From NCBI GenBank assembly GCA_951394405.1, contig OX596334.1, positions 2,914,001 through 2,978,000 of the forward strand: a DNA stretch of 64,000 bases. The letters run 5' to 3'. This DNA comes from Coprinellus micaceus (taxonomy: Eukaryota > Basidiomycota > Agaricomycetes > Agaricales > Psathyrellaceae). Of this stretch, positions 36,801 to 49,248 are shown in pieces. Each line of letters begins with the position of its first letter. The first letter of the stretch is position 1. The notes beneath the pieces are model-generated. The model did no database searches. It saw only the letters and a program-made list of their open reading frames with translations, and was not told the origin of the DNA. Made by a program: the position numbers and the translations under genes.

Positions 36801-39151
36801 CGTGCGTCAAGTCGTAGAGAAGGGCATGGGGCATACTTCCATTCACCTGGCTGACAACAGCTTGACGAACAGGGCCCTTGCCCGTAGGACTGGGGAGCTC
36901 CTCCTTGGTCACCAAACACGCTCCGTCCATGGAGCCGATAGGCTTGCCCAAGCCATTCCTGTAGAGTAACCTCGAGTACTCCTTCGGATCCCACCCGTTG
37001 TAACTCTCCCTAACCAAGCTGTTGATTCCCAACTCGCGAACAAAGACCAAGTCCATGTTCTCGTCTCCGGTGAAGAGCTCGGCGCAGACGTACAGGTCGG
37101 GTCGGATAACGCGGGCAGCGTCCAGCATGTGGGTACCTACTTCCAATGGGGTGCTGTGGCAATTGTCGATGCGGAAACCGTCAAACGTGTGGGCGAGGGC
37201 TTCGACGTAGGAGGTCATGTACTCCCAGAGCCAAGGGTTGTCAGAAGGTTTCTTGCCGTATCGGAGTTTAACACAGTCACCCCATACGATGACCTCGCGG
37301 CGCAGGTAAGCTTTGCTGGGGAGGAGGGCGAAGTTCTGGAGGGGATCGGCCGCCCAGATCCAGCCGTTGTTGGCGAGGGAGTAGACGAGGGGATCAGCGG
37401 AGGCATTGGGGGCGGTGCGGGTGAAGTACGGTTCAACGAGAGGGTTTCTAGAGGCAAGTCAGCGTTGTTCCTACGATACAGGGGGCAAGAAAAACACGTG
37501 CTCTTTCGAAATTGCGCCAAGCTTCGGTCCATGCTCATCCAACCTTGCGTACTTGATCCTGTTCTTGACGTGGTCGATCGCAGTCCGCGTATCGGCCTCC
37601 CATTCTTCATACAGAGGGACATTGAGGACATCGACAACCTTGCCCCAGGCTTCCGATAGGGCGTCGGGTTCGGTGAGAGTAGTGAAGGCAGCCTTTGCGA
37701 TTCCAGCGGCAACCTCTGGGTCGAATTTGACACCAAACCTTGATGCCAGCTGGCCAAACCCTTGGATCAACGCGTTCTGGTTGCGGATGATCTGAGCGAC
37801 CTCGACAGCTGACTTATTGCTGACGTCTGACCCTGCCCATGGGGTGACCTTGCCAGACTTGAGCACCGCGCCTACAGAGTCCTTCTCCCGCGCAACATCG
37901 ATGACGTAGTATTGCCACAGGTTCAGACCGCGCACGGCTTTCTCGAACGCATCGACGACGGCAGTGAGGTCATCGTCGTTCCCGATGGTGGTGGGAAGGC
38001 CCTTTGAGGCCAGCGACGAGGAGAACTCGATGATCGCGGTGTCCAGCTCGTACGCGGGCGTAAGGTGGGGGGTGTTGGCAGGGCTGAAGCCTGCTTCGGG
38101 GTGCTCGACGAGCCAGGGGGAGTCGTTGGCAGTGTGGTTGAGGACAACGTCGGTCAGACTCAATAAACCGTACTCCTCCTTAGCAGCCTTCAAGATATCC
38201 TCCACTTTATGCCGCCCAGTGCCGTCGATGCTACCCCCAAACAAGCCGGGGTCGTACTTCATCTGGTTGCGAATCGAGTAGGGGCTGTCGCTTTCGCCTC
38301 GCTCCTGGAGAGGAGGATAGTGAAGCATGGTGTACCCCCGACCCTTCGCTTCGGCAAAATGGGCTTTCCATTCTTCGAGGGGTCCCATCCACTTGCTTAC
38401 AACAGTCAAGATGGAGAGGCCGTCTAGAGGAAGGTTGACATATTTGTCCTGGACGACTGCTCCTTTGCCCAGGGGCAGAACTTCGAGCGAGGATGGGTCG
38501 AGGATGGGAGAACGGGATTTGAGCTGCAAGACGGGGTCGATGTTGAAGTAACCAGTGTGGCCCTTGGTCCGGACACCAGAGGCCCCCTCATACTCGATCC
38601 AATACTTGTACGCGCCTGCTTGGGCGATGGGAAGGTCGATCTGAATTGGCTTGGAGAAGTCTTGCGGGAGTCTACGGGATGGAGGCCGCTTAATTCCTGC
38701 ACGGTTCGATCATGGAAGACGAAGACGAACTTCTTTTCTGTCAATCGGTCCCTTCCAAAGGTTTTCCCATCGAGAGGGAAGTTGGTCTTGAACACGGCAT
38801 TCTTTGACGCGGGCGTACCCGCTTCGATCGAGACACGGAGGATGTACGGGGTGTAGGCTGCAGGAAGGCGAACATACTGGCGACGTCAATGGTCAGCGAT
38901 GTTCGGCAGATACGAGAACGCGTGTGGCGCACCTGGAGATCTTTGTTGGGACCGCCGTCCGCCGCCAATCGAAGCTCATAGACACGAATGGGGCCCTCTC
39001 CCGGCTTGACTGCGCTTCCAAAGAATTCGAGGCCCTCTTCCGCGGGCGTCTTGGGTGTTAGAGGTGTTGGAGGACTGGAGGAGCCTGAGCCATTGCCCTT
39101 GAGATTGGAGATATCGATAGCACCGGGCCTCTGGGATAGGCTCTTGCTCAT
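33818..39151 (-). CDS. GDB1: Glycogen debranching enzyme (4-alpha-glucanotransferase / amylo-1,6-glucosidase)
   Basis: Eleven exons: 39151-38933, 38876-38731, 38671-37502, 37447-36526, 36469-36373, 36317-35777, 35705-35238, 35183-34669, 34616-34530, 34476-34073, 34021-33818; 1,590 residues, the normal size. Bifunctional cytosolic enzyme that moves maltooligosyl units and hydrolyses the alpha-1,6 branch. The GH13-type transferase half shows DVVLNHTAND, DGFRIDNCHSTPL (catalytic Asp) and LTHDNESPLDKR. The glucosidase half shows GWARCWGRDVFISLRG, HTDWETGF, GPEWGWPLGY and CRTQAWS. The intron 37448-37501 needs a GC donor to keep the frame (see findings). Start at the first in-frame ATG. Confidence 0.95.
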
Positions 39152-39427
39152 CGTGGTGGGGGTCCCCGACAAACGATGGTATGAGGAAGAAAGGCGAGGG
39201 AGGGGATAGGAGTATCAAGAACCCGGGTGAGACAGGGCGTTGTATTTATTGTTCCTGTTGCACCCAGGCTCGTGCGGAGACGGGATCGATGGGTGGTGAA
39301 TGGCAAAAGGAGACTGTGACGGTGCATCTGAGTTGTGAAGAAGGCTGCCCTCGGACTGACCAAAATCATAATGTGATTGTCCACTGGAAGTGATGTCATT
39401 CTGTCCTGCACCACGACCACCACTGTC

Positions 39428-41607
39428 ATGCCCAGCCCACCTCTTCCTCCTCCTCAGCGCGACCTCCCCGGATTTTTCTGGGACGCCGACCGCAACAGAT
39501 ATTTCCCCCTGTCTTCGCGGCCACCGGGGTTTCCACATCCTGGACCCCCCACGCAGCAGGAGAACCCACCTAAAAAACGCAGGCTCCAGAACAGGAGCAC
39601 GGAAGCCTCTCGAAAGCGGAGACCTTCGCGTGAAGAGGGTTCTGGCGAGGAGACTCCCCGCGAGAATCACGCCGAAACTTCTTCTGTGCGCGGGGGCAGA
39701 AGGGCGCACGTTTGGTCTCTGGCCCAATCCTTAGCCTGTCAACTTCCGAGCGACTGGTCGAGGAAGGAACGAACCATGAGGTATCCAGCCAGTCCCCCTT
39801 GTCACATCCCAGCAACTGAAATATTTGCGGCCAGAAACTTGCAGTCGTGCTACATTGGTGCCTCGTCTCGGCTTACCTACAACCAGGCTCCCATTTTCGG
39901 GAAAATCACAACCTTTTGTGTGCGTCCTCGCCGCTCCTACAAGGATTCAAACAAAGTGCAAACAAATATAGGCCTTTTGTCTACCTAGACATTCGCCTCA
40001 CCCGACGGGGACGAGCCCCACGCTGGCGGGCCTGGCCGATGGCACCTCTTGGGGGATAGTCGAGGCTGGCTGTTTCGGTGTAAAGCTTCATACCGTGATC
40101 ATGACAAGGAGGATCCTGCGCCTCTAGATTCGGACATTGACGCAGAACTCAACTGGCTCCCATGGTCGGCAGAGTTAAACCTTCAGCCCAACGGTTGCAT
40201 TTCCTCTATCAGTATGTGGGGTTCAAGATGGGTGTTAGTCTCTCGCCCTCGCTCGGTCTTGGGACACGGACGCTAACTTCTCGACTTCGTAGGGCAACTG
40301 GCGCTGGATCTTCTGCGAGATTTGCCTCTTCTGATATCAAATCCCTCGAGTTTGTATTTCCCCTTTCCCTTCACCTGCGTCATGTTGAACTGTTCTTTCG
40401 CCCAGCCGCATGTTTATCGTAACTTTGCCAGGAGCGCGCGACCTCTGGGCGTCCCATCTTCGCGAACGTTCTGTCGCCTTTGGTCGTCAGCCTTCTTTCC
40501 CATTTGGTCATAGTACTCATCCTTGTGTGTAGGGGCCAGTTTTAGAGCCATATACCTTCCAGATATCGACCACTCAACCACTCCTGAACAACTGAATACT
40601 CACAGCGACGTCTTCGCTGTAACACAAAATCAGGCATATACACTCTTCCTTCTTTCGTCCAGATTTCTCACTCCCGTCCTTGACTGCAGAACCTGGTATA
40701 CACGGGCGCGCGTAATGGGTCTATCCATCGCTTCGACAAGCGAGTCGGGTTCAAGGGGCGTGGCGACCTTCTCCTCGACTCCCGGTTTCCCACCGACCAG
40801 AGGTCATCTGTTCTTAGTCTGTCACTGTTGGGCGCCCCCAGAGACGACCCTGCACACTCCAAGTCAGTGCTTCAGAGAACCCTGGACTCAGGGTTATTGG
40901 TCAGCCATATGGACGGACAGGTAGGAGGGCAATACATTGCTTGCTTCAGTCTACCCTCGTCCTAACAGTGACCCTGTACTAGCTCCAAACGTTCGACCTG
41001 AGGTATGCATCCAGCATGCCTGGTGGGAGAAGTAGCGAGCCAATCGTGGTTTATGACGGACATGTCAATACGCATACCCGGGAATTGGTCAGTATTGCAT
41101 CTGCATCCCCGATCTGTTCCCGAGTCTCAGCCCCTTCTGTTTCAGGGACTGGCAGTTGACCACACAACCGACCTTCTGTACGCCGCCGGACAAGATTGCC
41201 GGATTCGCGGATGGTCGCTGAGCACTGGGGAACCCGTCATACCTTCATGTTCACCACCCGGACCCGTGCCCGCCTCTGCTGCATCGTCACCTATCTTCTC
41301 CGCTTCGTCCTCTGTCTCATCGCGCGTTGGCCCATTCACCACCTCGCGCACCAATAGCGCTCCTAGCACAGCCAACGTCAATCGGCAGACAATTCTATCC
41401 ACACCCCAGGATCCGTGGTCGCATACACATCCCTTCTCTACAACGTTTGCGGAACCGATCCCTGTATTGCGTGTTAGCCCAGATGAAGATGGGAGAGGAG
41501 GGAGAGGAGGTGGTAGGTGCTTGTGGGCTGCGGGTGGGGAGGGTCTATGGAGGTGGAATCTGGGTCACAGGGCTATAGGTGGTGGGGGTTTGGTGTGGTC
41601 ACAATAG
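39428..41607 (+). CDS. DCAF4-like WD-repeat protein
   Basis: Exons: 39428-39780, 39835-39919, 39989-40233, 40293-40378, 40432-40482, 40533-40633, 40690-40920, 40983-41087, 41146-41607; 572 residues. The N terminus has LPGFFWDADRNRYFPL, the start typical of DCAF4, a proposed substrate receptor of CUL4-DDB1 ubiquitin ligase. WD-like blades follow: NLVYTGARNGSIHRFDKRVG, LVSHMDGQLQTFDLR, VYDGHVNTHTREL, DLLYAAGQDCRIRGWSLSTG and LWAAGGEGLWRW. The FD(K/L)R ends of two blades resemble WDXR DDB1-binding motifs. Several exon borders between 40233 and 40690 are inferred from frame alone. The exon ending at 40633 may instead end at 40618. Confidence 0.75.
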
Positions 41608-42459
41608 GTATCGTAAGCTCCACTTACGCTCAGGAAGGTATCTGGGGTTGGGTTGAAACCATCCACGATCGTTGATAAGATAAGATCGTCGAATTGACTT
41701 CCCACCTGAGTGTAGATCAATAGGCGCGTACCAAAATAGGCCCCATTCTCAGCGTCGGCGACCCAGAAGCGGGAGTGTGAAGCGGGATGTTAAGTGGACC
41801 CTTAGGGGCGGTCGTATCCCGCCACAGTACTGTCCAGCTTGTAAGGCATTGGGTTTGGTGCTGCGTGGGTCCCAACGTCAGTCAGTACACAAGTTGAGGC
41901 GCCGGAAACAGAGCGTACGTCGGAGAGGATGAGGGAGGGTATCCTGCCTAAGATACTCACATGTGGTGACAGCCGCTTGGGGGCCCTTGGGGAAGCCCGC
42001 GAGCGAGGCGCTGAGCATCGGTCAGAACCTGTAGGAGCTTCGAGTTCGGACAAGGAGCCGGGAGATGCTCGGTTGTCTTGAGGCCGTCCTCCGTTTCAAC
42101 TCTCCGATGCCTCGACGATTAACAGTCGGAAAGGGGCAATATACCGTCCAGACTCTATACGGATCTTGAGTACAATCTCGTAGATATGACCGTCTCGTTC
42201 TGAAGAGATTGGAGGGAGAGTGTCGTCGATCTGCTTCATGGTAAGTGTGCCACAAGAGGAATTGCGAAGAGCGATCGCGGAGAGCAAGAGTCTAGAGCAC
42301 GCACCATTTGAGAGCGATAGGGAGCCATGGATGGAACCCAGGCGCCGCGATATGGTGTTGCAGGGATAAGCAGGTGCCGACTGTGGGATATATGCGCGCA
42401 TGCAATCTATGGTGATACAAAATACAGTGAGTATACAGTACATGGGGTGCGCAGACGCT
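41608..42459. other. Intergenic, convergent 3' regions
   Basis: About 850 bp. Minus-strand frames here (for example 42239 down to 42096) have no identifiable domain. They overlap the 3' end of TAF10, so I do not call them genes. Confidence 0.4.
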
Positions 42460-43246
42460 CTAAAGGTAGTAATCCGGTTTCCTGGCATTGATACCGTACT
42501 CGGCGAGTGCGGCGCTGAGGTCGTCCATGGTAAGTGTGGTCCGTGTTTTGTCCTGCATTGACAAAGCAATATTAGGATGCCCGAACGGGGGCGGGAAAGG
42601 TGAAGCTACACACCTTCGCCGAACCTGGACCCGCAAGCGGCTGGTTAGCACGTACACGACCCCCAGTAGCGCTCGTCCGGATTCTTGCATGCTGGTACGC
42701 GTCCGCGGCAATGTCAGAGACAAACTTCTGGGCAGCCAACGAGAGCAGGCGTTTCCTACAACGGAGTAGGTGTTGGTTAGTGCTTGTTGATCCGGGCGCT
42801 TAACTCCCGAGCGGCCACCCACAGTCGAACATCCTCGCACTCGAACCCTACTTTCTGAAGATAGTAATCCGTTACTTCGTTCGGTATCTGTCTCCATGGG
42901 TCAGAATGAAACAGTGCTGCGAGAAACCAGCACGGACGAGAGGCTCGTAATCATCCAACATGAGCATGAACTCTGCAAGAGTTCGGTCTTTCCGTGCCTC
43001 CTCCAGCTGCTGCCGCGACGGCTGCGCTTGTGTCTGAGACTGTGTTGTAGACTGCGTCTGCGTTGAGGGACCTGCGATGTTGGTGGATGTTGAGGGAGTC
43101 TGAATGGCTGCTGGTGAAAGGCCGGAGGTCTGCGTTTGAGACGTGTCGAGCGAGAGTTGTGTTGCTGGGGTGTAGCTTGTCGTCGCAGGCTGGGGAGCGG
43201 CAGAGTAAGAGACGTTCATTGCTGGCTGGGACGATGAGCTCGCCAT
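42460..43246 (-). CDS. TAF10: TAF10, shared TFIID/SAGA subunit
   Basis: Exons: 43246-42938, 42887-42823, 42755-42614, 42552-42460; 202 residues. TAF10 is a histone-fold protein present in both TFIID and SAGA. About 75 N-terminal residues are Ser/Thr/Gln-rich. The conserved domain reads [62 protein letters not shown], and ends [20 protein letters not shown]. The exon junctions recreate these motifs exactly. Start is the first in-frame ATG, before [12 protein letters not shown]. Confidence 0.93.
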
Positions 43247-44160
43247 CGTCGTCGACGTTGGAGACAATGACGACCATGCGCCTGCGTCGGAGTTGGCGGA
43301 GGCTGAATCTTAGTTTCAAAATGCAACATGCACAAAATTTGATTGTCGGGTCTCTCCTCTCTCATCCTCCTCCTCCTCCTCGACGGGGAAGGTATCTGCG
43401 TCTCTCTTAGGTGAGCATCACATTTCGCTCGACTACTCGATGTGATGTTTGAGGCATTTGGCTTTATGCAAGAGCAATCTTGCGGTGCAGAAATTTATCT
43501 CAGCTACCTTCGGAGGGGGCTGCTTTGGCAGTCACTCTTCGCTTGTCTGATTCTTCTGATTCACCTTTATAAACACATTGCTCACATCTTCCCTAGGCAT
43601 TTCACCGCCCCCCATCTCGATATGTTGTCCAATTTCAATGTTATATCCACCCAATCGTAGCCTCATTTGTCGAAAATGTACACCTGCCCTGAGTTTCCTT
43701 TCCCCGACCGAGTTGTGAGATTGTTTTGGGTCTGTGAAGACTGCGCATCGAACGAGTGATGCTCACTAGCTCCCTCCACAACATTGTTCCTTGACCCTGT
43801 GACCCACAACACGTTCCCTCACCGAGTCTCAGCCCTGGGTTCGTCCTCGCTCCTCTCCTCCCCTTTCGCCGGAAAGGTCGAAGGCACATGGTTTCCCGAA
43901 GTTTGACGAAAATGTGCAGATTCGATACTTCAAACGGAGCCCGACGTACTATGTGACGATTAGCACTGGCCAGCTGTCGAATGGAAGTGAATTGGATTTC
44001 CATACAACTCCTGCGAACAACGCAATGTGATCAATCCTTGGATCAGCGTTTCCCGTTCTCGTCCCGCTGTAACACGATCACTCATACCCCTTGTCATGAT
44101 CAGGCTTGCTCCGAAGACGATTAGAGTTATTCTCTCGTCATCCACCTCGCTGCTGGCTCT
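43247..44160. other. Intergenic
   Basis: About 914 bp between divergently transcribed TAF10 and the Zn2Cys6 regulator. A TCTCCTCTCTC and CCTCCTCCTCCTCCTCG tract (about 43352-43382) lies upstream of TAF10. No coding or RNA feature is supported. Confidence 0.4.
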
Positions 44161-44166
44161 TATAAG
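44161..44166 (+). promoter_or_regulatory. Probable TATA box of Zn2Cys6 gene
   Basis: TATAAG 81 bp before the predicted start codon at 44242, in CTCTTATAAGGACC. The spacing is plausible for a fungal promoter; no experimental support. Confidence 0.4.
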
Positions 44167-44241
44167 GACCGCTTGACTTCCCGTTAGCTGTTTTACGCCT
44201 TCACACTACCCACATTGTCGTCCGTCCCTTTCCCGGCTTCC

Positions 44242-47200
44242 ATGAGTGCAGAGAACTCGGCGGAGGCCCCATCATCTTCAATAAGGAAGCTGGGTCTTTC
44301 CTGTGCAGAATGTAGGAGGTGCTTTTGTTTCCGTTTCCTCAGGTAATCACAGGCTTATCAGACAACTGTTTCCAGATCCAAGTTGAAATGCGATAGGTCT
44401 GTCGATCCTTGCATCATTCCTTGCGCGAACGCTCGAAATGACCGCGAACTACCAGGGTGTTCCCGTGCCAATCTTGCATAAGGTCAGATCGCTGTCTGCG
44501 CAATCCTTAGCAGCAGGCTGAACCCCTTTACAGGAGAGGATGTGCAGGCATTTGCCCTGACGGTGTGTGTGGGCCTTCTCTGCGCTGAGTCCGTAATAAC
44601 GCCTTCCCCACAGGCAGTTTGACTGCAACAAAGGGCAATAAGTGCGTCTAGGTTCTGGTTGGCAATTGTATACGGCATTGACCTTGCCGGTAGAGTCTTG
44701 ATGGCCCATGCACAGCGGTTGCAAGAAGAAGTCAAAACCCTGAATGCACGGTGCCAAGAGCTCGAAAAGGAGCTCGCTCAGGCGAAGGGCGAGGACGAGG
44801 ACCTTCACCACCTCCTTGGGCCCCGGTCCGATAGGGATTTACCAGAGCCACCCGACACAGTATCAGAGGGTTTTGGATCTCTTTCGATAGGTGTAGACGG
44901 GCAGGCCATGTATCACGGTGAAACATCAAGCTCTGAGGTGAGCACTATTCGCTTCGGAATACTGGGAGTGTGCTGATGGTGGCCGGGCACAGTACTTCCA
45001 AGATCTGCTGCCAGTAAGGCGATATCTACATAGAAGGTATTGGGGCTAACAGAACACTCGCTACCCAGAGCAACGACGATTCGTACCGCTCAGTGACTAC
45101 GCTAATTGACCTACCGCCCGACATGATCGACCTCATGAACGCATTCCCGTTTGGCATTCGTGAATCGCCTTACTCCAAGGGCATGTTCTTGGACTACATC
45201 CCCGACTTCCGCAAAGCGCAGCGATTAGCAGATCTATATTTCATCAACATCGGATGGATGTGAGTACACGACTCGAACTCGATCGCCTTTCCTACCTCTT
45301 TAAGTGTCTTACTGGTCCAGGTATGAGCCAATTACCCGCGAAGACTTTCGCATCAGTGTCCTCGACGTGATTTATGGTCCCAACGGGGAGAAGAGCGTCG
45401 ACACGGCGCATGCCCACCGCCTCTCCCTGTTTTTCATCGTCCTTGCAAACGGTTGTCTCTTCCACGAAGACCCTGGGACAGTTCCTTATGGTAAGGTATA
45501 CGAGGCGCTCGCTCGTGCATCTTTCTCCTTGGGCTCCATCCTGTCTGAGGCGTCAGTTGCAACCGTTCAAACCCTCTTCCTACTTGTTCGCTTTATCTAC
45601 AGCGCGGACCGTGATAGGAATGAGGAACGGTGGCTCCTGACGGGACTGAATTGTCGAATAGCCCACATGGTGAGTTCCACGGTCATCTCGAAGGACAAGA
45701 GTATCTCATTTTGCTTGTGTTTCGCAGATTGGTCTTCGTATGTGACTGTCACATTCACCTAATGACCCGATTCTTACCCTTGCATTGGAATGTCTACATA
45801 GAACGAGACAGCGCGAATTGGAACTTACCTGCAGAGGAGATACAACGCCGCAGAAGGGTGAGTCGTACACACCTCCGAAAAGGTATAGTGTAGAACACCG
45901 GGCGCTGAACTTCCTCCCCTCATAAAAACAGTGCTTCTGGGAGCTCTTCGTCTGGGATGCGTGGACGGTATGTTATTCCTTGAGTATATTCGTTTGTCTA
46001 GTAACTGTCCTCATAGAGTGTGGTCAACGGCCGACCGGCCGGGTTTGCTATTCAATATAGCGACTGTCAGTTTCCCGACGACATCGATGCTCATGTGGAG
46101 CCCGGTGATGCAGAGCCGGAGATTGGATGTGGGTCCACTGAATCCTTTTCAGTTTGTATGAATTCATCTTCCAATCAACTTTTCTAGACCACTTGTGGAA
46201 GATTAAGTACTCAGCAAGCGTCCTGGCAGCATCGCACGCGTTCATTTTCACTCCACGGACGCCTCCATACAAATCGCTTTTGGAACTAGATAGGAAGATA
46301 CGCTCTTTCCCGGTGCCTAACCACCTTCGGTCTCCGGCGCGGAATAACGACACAACGCGCTCTTGGAATGCCGATCCGTCTAGGGCGATGACACAGTACT
46401 TGGCCATCTGCCTTCGAGAGTCCAGTTCGTGTACCATTACGATGGAATGTTCAAGGCTAATCGAATCATTCTAGACTTGCTATACATTCATCGAAGCTAC
46501 TTTGCGCTAGCGCTCAAGCAACAGCCGGATAATCCTCTCCAGCATGCATTCGCTGCATCAGTACTGGCAACCTATCGCTCTGCTACGAGGCTAATCGCAA
46601 GCCTACGATCGGTTTACAATGTTCACCCTCGAATGACTTCGACAGTGTGGTATTTTTGGTCGGGTGTCTTCTCGTCATGCGTGAGTACTTTTCTTAGACG
46701 AGGCTGCATTCGTATAGACAAGGGTTTCCAATACCATCTCAGATCGTCCTAGGCGCACTAGTTGTTGAAAGTCCAAAGTGTACGTTGGCCCTGGATGCTC
46801 TCAGAGAGCTCCAGGCCGCGATACCCTTCTATGACGAAGGCTCACGTGCCTGTCGTTCGCACACTACAGTGGTATGCCCTTATCCCTGTGTATTGGAACG
46901 ATCTCTTGACCCTGCCTGATAGCCTATCCTAGGGAAGTTATTGGATCGCGCAATGACAGCGTACAGTGGTGGGAGCGGCATGACGTCGGAGTCGTCTACA
47001 GAGGTCGACCAATTCCGAGTCCTTGGTGGCCACAAAGCCGTTCTCAAGAATACAACCTCATCCAGTGCTGGCTCGGCTCCGTCAACTGTGCCTGACTCGC
47101 CCGCCTCGCGAGTTCTCGACGACTCGGACGACGGTAATAACCCCAACGGTCACCACAATAGCGCAATGGAAATTCTTCATGCATACTATGGTGCAATTGG

Positions 47201-47789
47201 CATGCAGCCTACCCTGCCTCCCCAGCTTGACTATTCGAGGAGCTACGGATCGTTCCACAGCGGGGCGGCCCGCTCGACGTACAGCGACGGGCTGTCCACG
47301 ACTGAAATCTCCCCTGCCCCGGTGCCAAACGATGCCATGTTGCCATACGGGAGACCCTCCGTAGCACCACCTGCTTCGTTGTTAGCCCCCGAGGCAGGGT
47401 CGAACCAGGTTGAGTCCTACCACTTCCCGCCGCCTATCCTTCACCAATCACATGCACAGGTTCGCCGTGAGCATCAGCAATATCACACCCACCACGAGTA
47501 CTTGCAGCAGCAGTCCCAAGGACAACAGTGGGGTACGGCTCCCATGCACCACCAGGCTGGTGAACTCCACTACACTCATACGGAATATCAACGCCAAGCC
47601 CACCAGGACCCCTCTGCTCACCCCTACTCTAACCAGGCAATGTACGGTTACAATACCCAATTAGTGGACCCGACGCAGGCCCACAGTATTCAGACTGCAC
47701 AACGACCTGGGCACGGAGTGCCGATAGCGGAGCGTACTCAGGAGGAGATTTGGAGGGATTTCATGATGGGGTACCAACAGTCAACCTAG
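44242..47789 (+). CDS. Zn2Cys6 fungal-specific transcription factor
   Basis: Seventeen exons: 44242-44318, 44376-44396, 44456-44482, 44534-44562, 44614-44641, 44694-44937, 44993-45013, 45069-45259, 45321-45669, 45728-45737, 45802-45857, 45932-45967, 46017-46128, 46188-46424, 46475-46680, 46743-46871, 46938-47789; 874 residues. The binuclear cluster is built across four exons: CAECRRSKLKCDR, then PCQSCIRRGCAGIC, giving CX2CX6CX5CX2CX8C. A coiled-coil linker follows (AQRLQEEVKTLNARCQELEK). The middle domain matches fungal_trans, with FLDYIPDFRKAQRLADLYF, AHMIGLQRDSANWNLPAEE, RRRRCFWELFVWDAW and NGRPAGF. The C-terminal 280 residues are low-complexity, rich in Ser, Pro, Gln and His. Targets are unknown. 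Exon 17 uses an AAG acceptor. Confidence 0.88.
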
Positions 47790-49175
47790 TTCTGCAGGTT
47801 CTTGCGAAAAGGGCTTTGGTTTTTTGGTCTTTTGGTCTTTTTGGTTTAACGTCGTGGAATCACTGTACATTACTATGGATAGCATTATGGGTCCCAAGAT
47901 CCCGAGTGATGAGTGCATTGGTTGCTTGTATTGCCGTTTTGTGTCAAGGGTCGAGAGTTGGAACTTGGTCGCGGTCGCATAGTGAACTCGCGCTGTGTTT
48001 GATGCGTCGGTTTCGAATTCCACCACTTCCCACGACGACCACAATCTTGAGGGCGAAGACACTACAGTTGGGGCCCTAATTCGGGATCGTGGCTCTTCAG
48101 TGGTAGACTGAATATACAAAGACTTGGGGTTCCCAGACTCGCCGACCGGGACAGCGTCAATGCACCGCGATTCGTTGGTCAGCCGGGTTCAACAGAAGGC
48201 ACATAAGAGTGTGCCTGATCGGTGCCACCGGGCCACACTTGCCAGATTTTACCTTAGCGCCCAAAACCAATAGAACAAATTTCCAGGGGGATTCATAGCC
48301 ACCTGGAGTTCTAGTAGGGAATCGGTACTTGGGGTAGGCACGTAGAACGGAGTATGTAAGGCCAACACCATCCACTAGAACCAGATGAAGGAAACAGCAG
48401 TCGCAAAGAATTCAACTTCCAGCGCTCCCGATTACGCTTTCCCACATGTCGGGGTTCAACCGGTTCCGTTGCTTCTTGGCTCTGGCCTCACCGTCCATGG
48501 ATTCCGCACTGCTATAGGTAATGTAACTGATTCTTTCAATGAAGTACTGGAACGGGGCTGGGAGGGTAGAACCTCCAGAATACGTACGAGAGACCAAGGG
48601 AATAAGTCTCGAAGTGCGCGGGCAACTACGACCAATAACATCGTCCTGACGTCGGAGGAGGGAATGTCGTGTCCGACATGAAGTGACCTCGTGAAGCTGC
48701 CAGCAATGTTGCAACCCACCGCCTAGAAATGGCCCGCGTTTTTCCCGAGAACCCGAACAGAGCTTCATGGCCCTGCCATAATACCCCATTTCACCCAATG
48801 GTTCCAAAACCCTCGAAGTCGAGACTCTCTTCTTTGTCGTTCGCCGCTCCCTGATGTTGCATAAACCCGGTACTACCGTCCCCGAAACACGAAGAGGGGA
48901 GGTTTGCTCGGGGTGCCAGCTCCACCGATCGGTTCTTTCTTCCTTGGCACGAAGTTCAGCGGTCGGCACTCACTGGCCTTTCCTACCGTCTCCAACTAGA
49001 AGCTGATCACGGCAAGGAGTCTGCTGCCCACCGTCGGAACCTGCCATACCGTTACGGCCACTCTCGGAGATCACTGACTTGAAATTGAACGCGGGAGGCT
49101 GTCTGATCCTCATGTCATATACTCCCTGTAGTTTTTGCTTTCCCTCCGAGGAAGCGGCGAGCGCGAGGTCGCCTG
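47790..49175. other. Intergenic, nothing supported
   Basis: About 1.4 kb. Open frames on both strands near 48400-48970 overlap one another and lack motifs. A T/G-rich run (TTTTTTGGTC repeats, about 47820-47845) follows the regulator's stop codon and may mark its 3' end. Confidence 0.4.
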
Positions 49176-49181
49176 TATAAA
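49176..49181 (+). promoter_or_regulatory. Probable TATA box of lipase gene
   Basis: TATAAA lies 73 bp before the lipase ATG at 49249, followed by a C/T-rich leader. This arrangement is typical of strongly or inducibly expressed secreted fungal enzymes. Confidence 0.5.
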
Positions 49182-49248
49182 GGAAGTGTCATGGGGTGTG
49201 CCCTCCTCGTTCCCTCCACTTCCCTCACCAGTCTGCAAACCGGTCGCT

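Noticed and set aside
42096..42569. 157-codon minus-strand frame
   Set aside because: It overlaps the last TAF10 exon in another frame and lacks any recognisable domain.
4226..43246. Functional linkage of Sgf73 and TAF10 because both are SAGA subunits
   Set aside because: They are 37 kb apart with unrelated genes between; probably coincidence.
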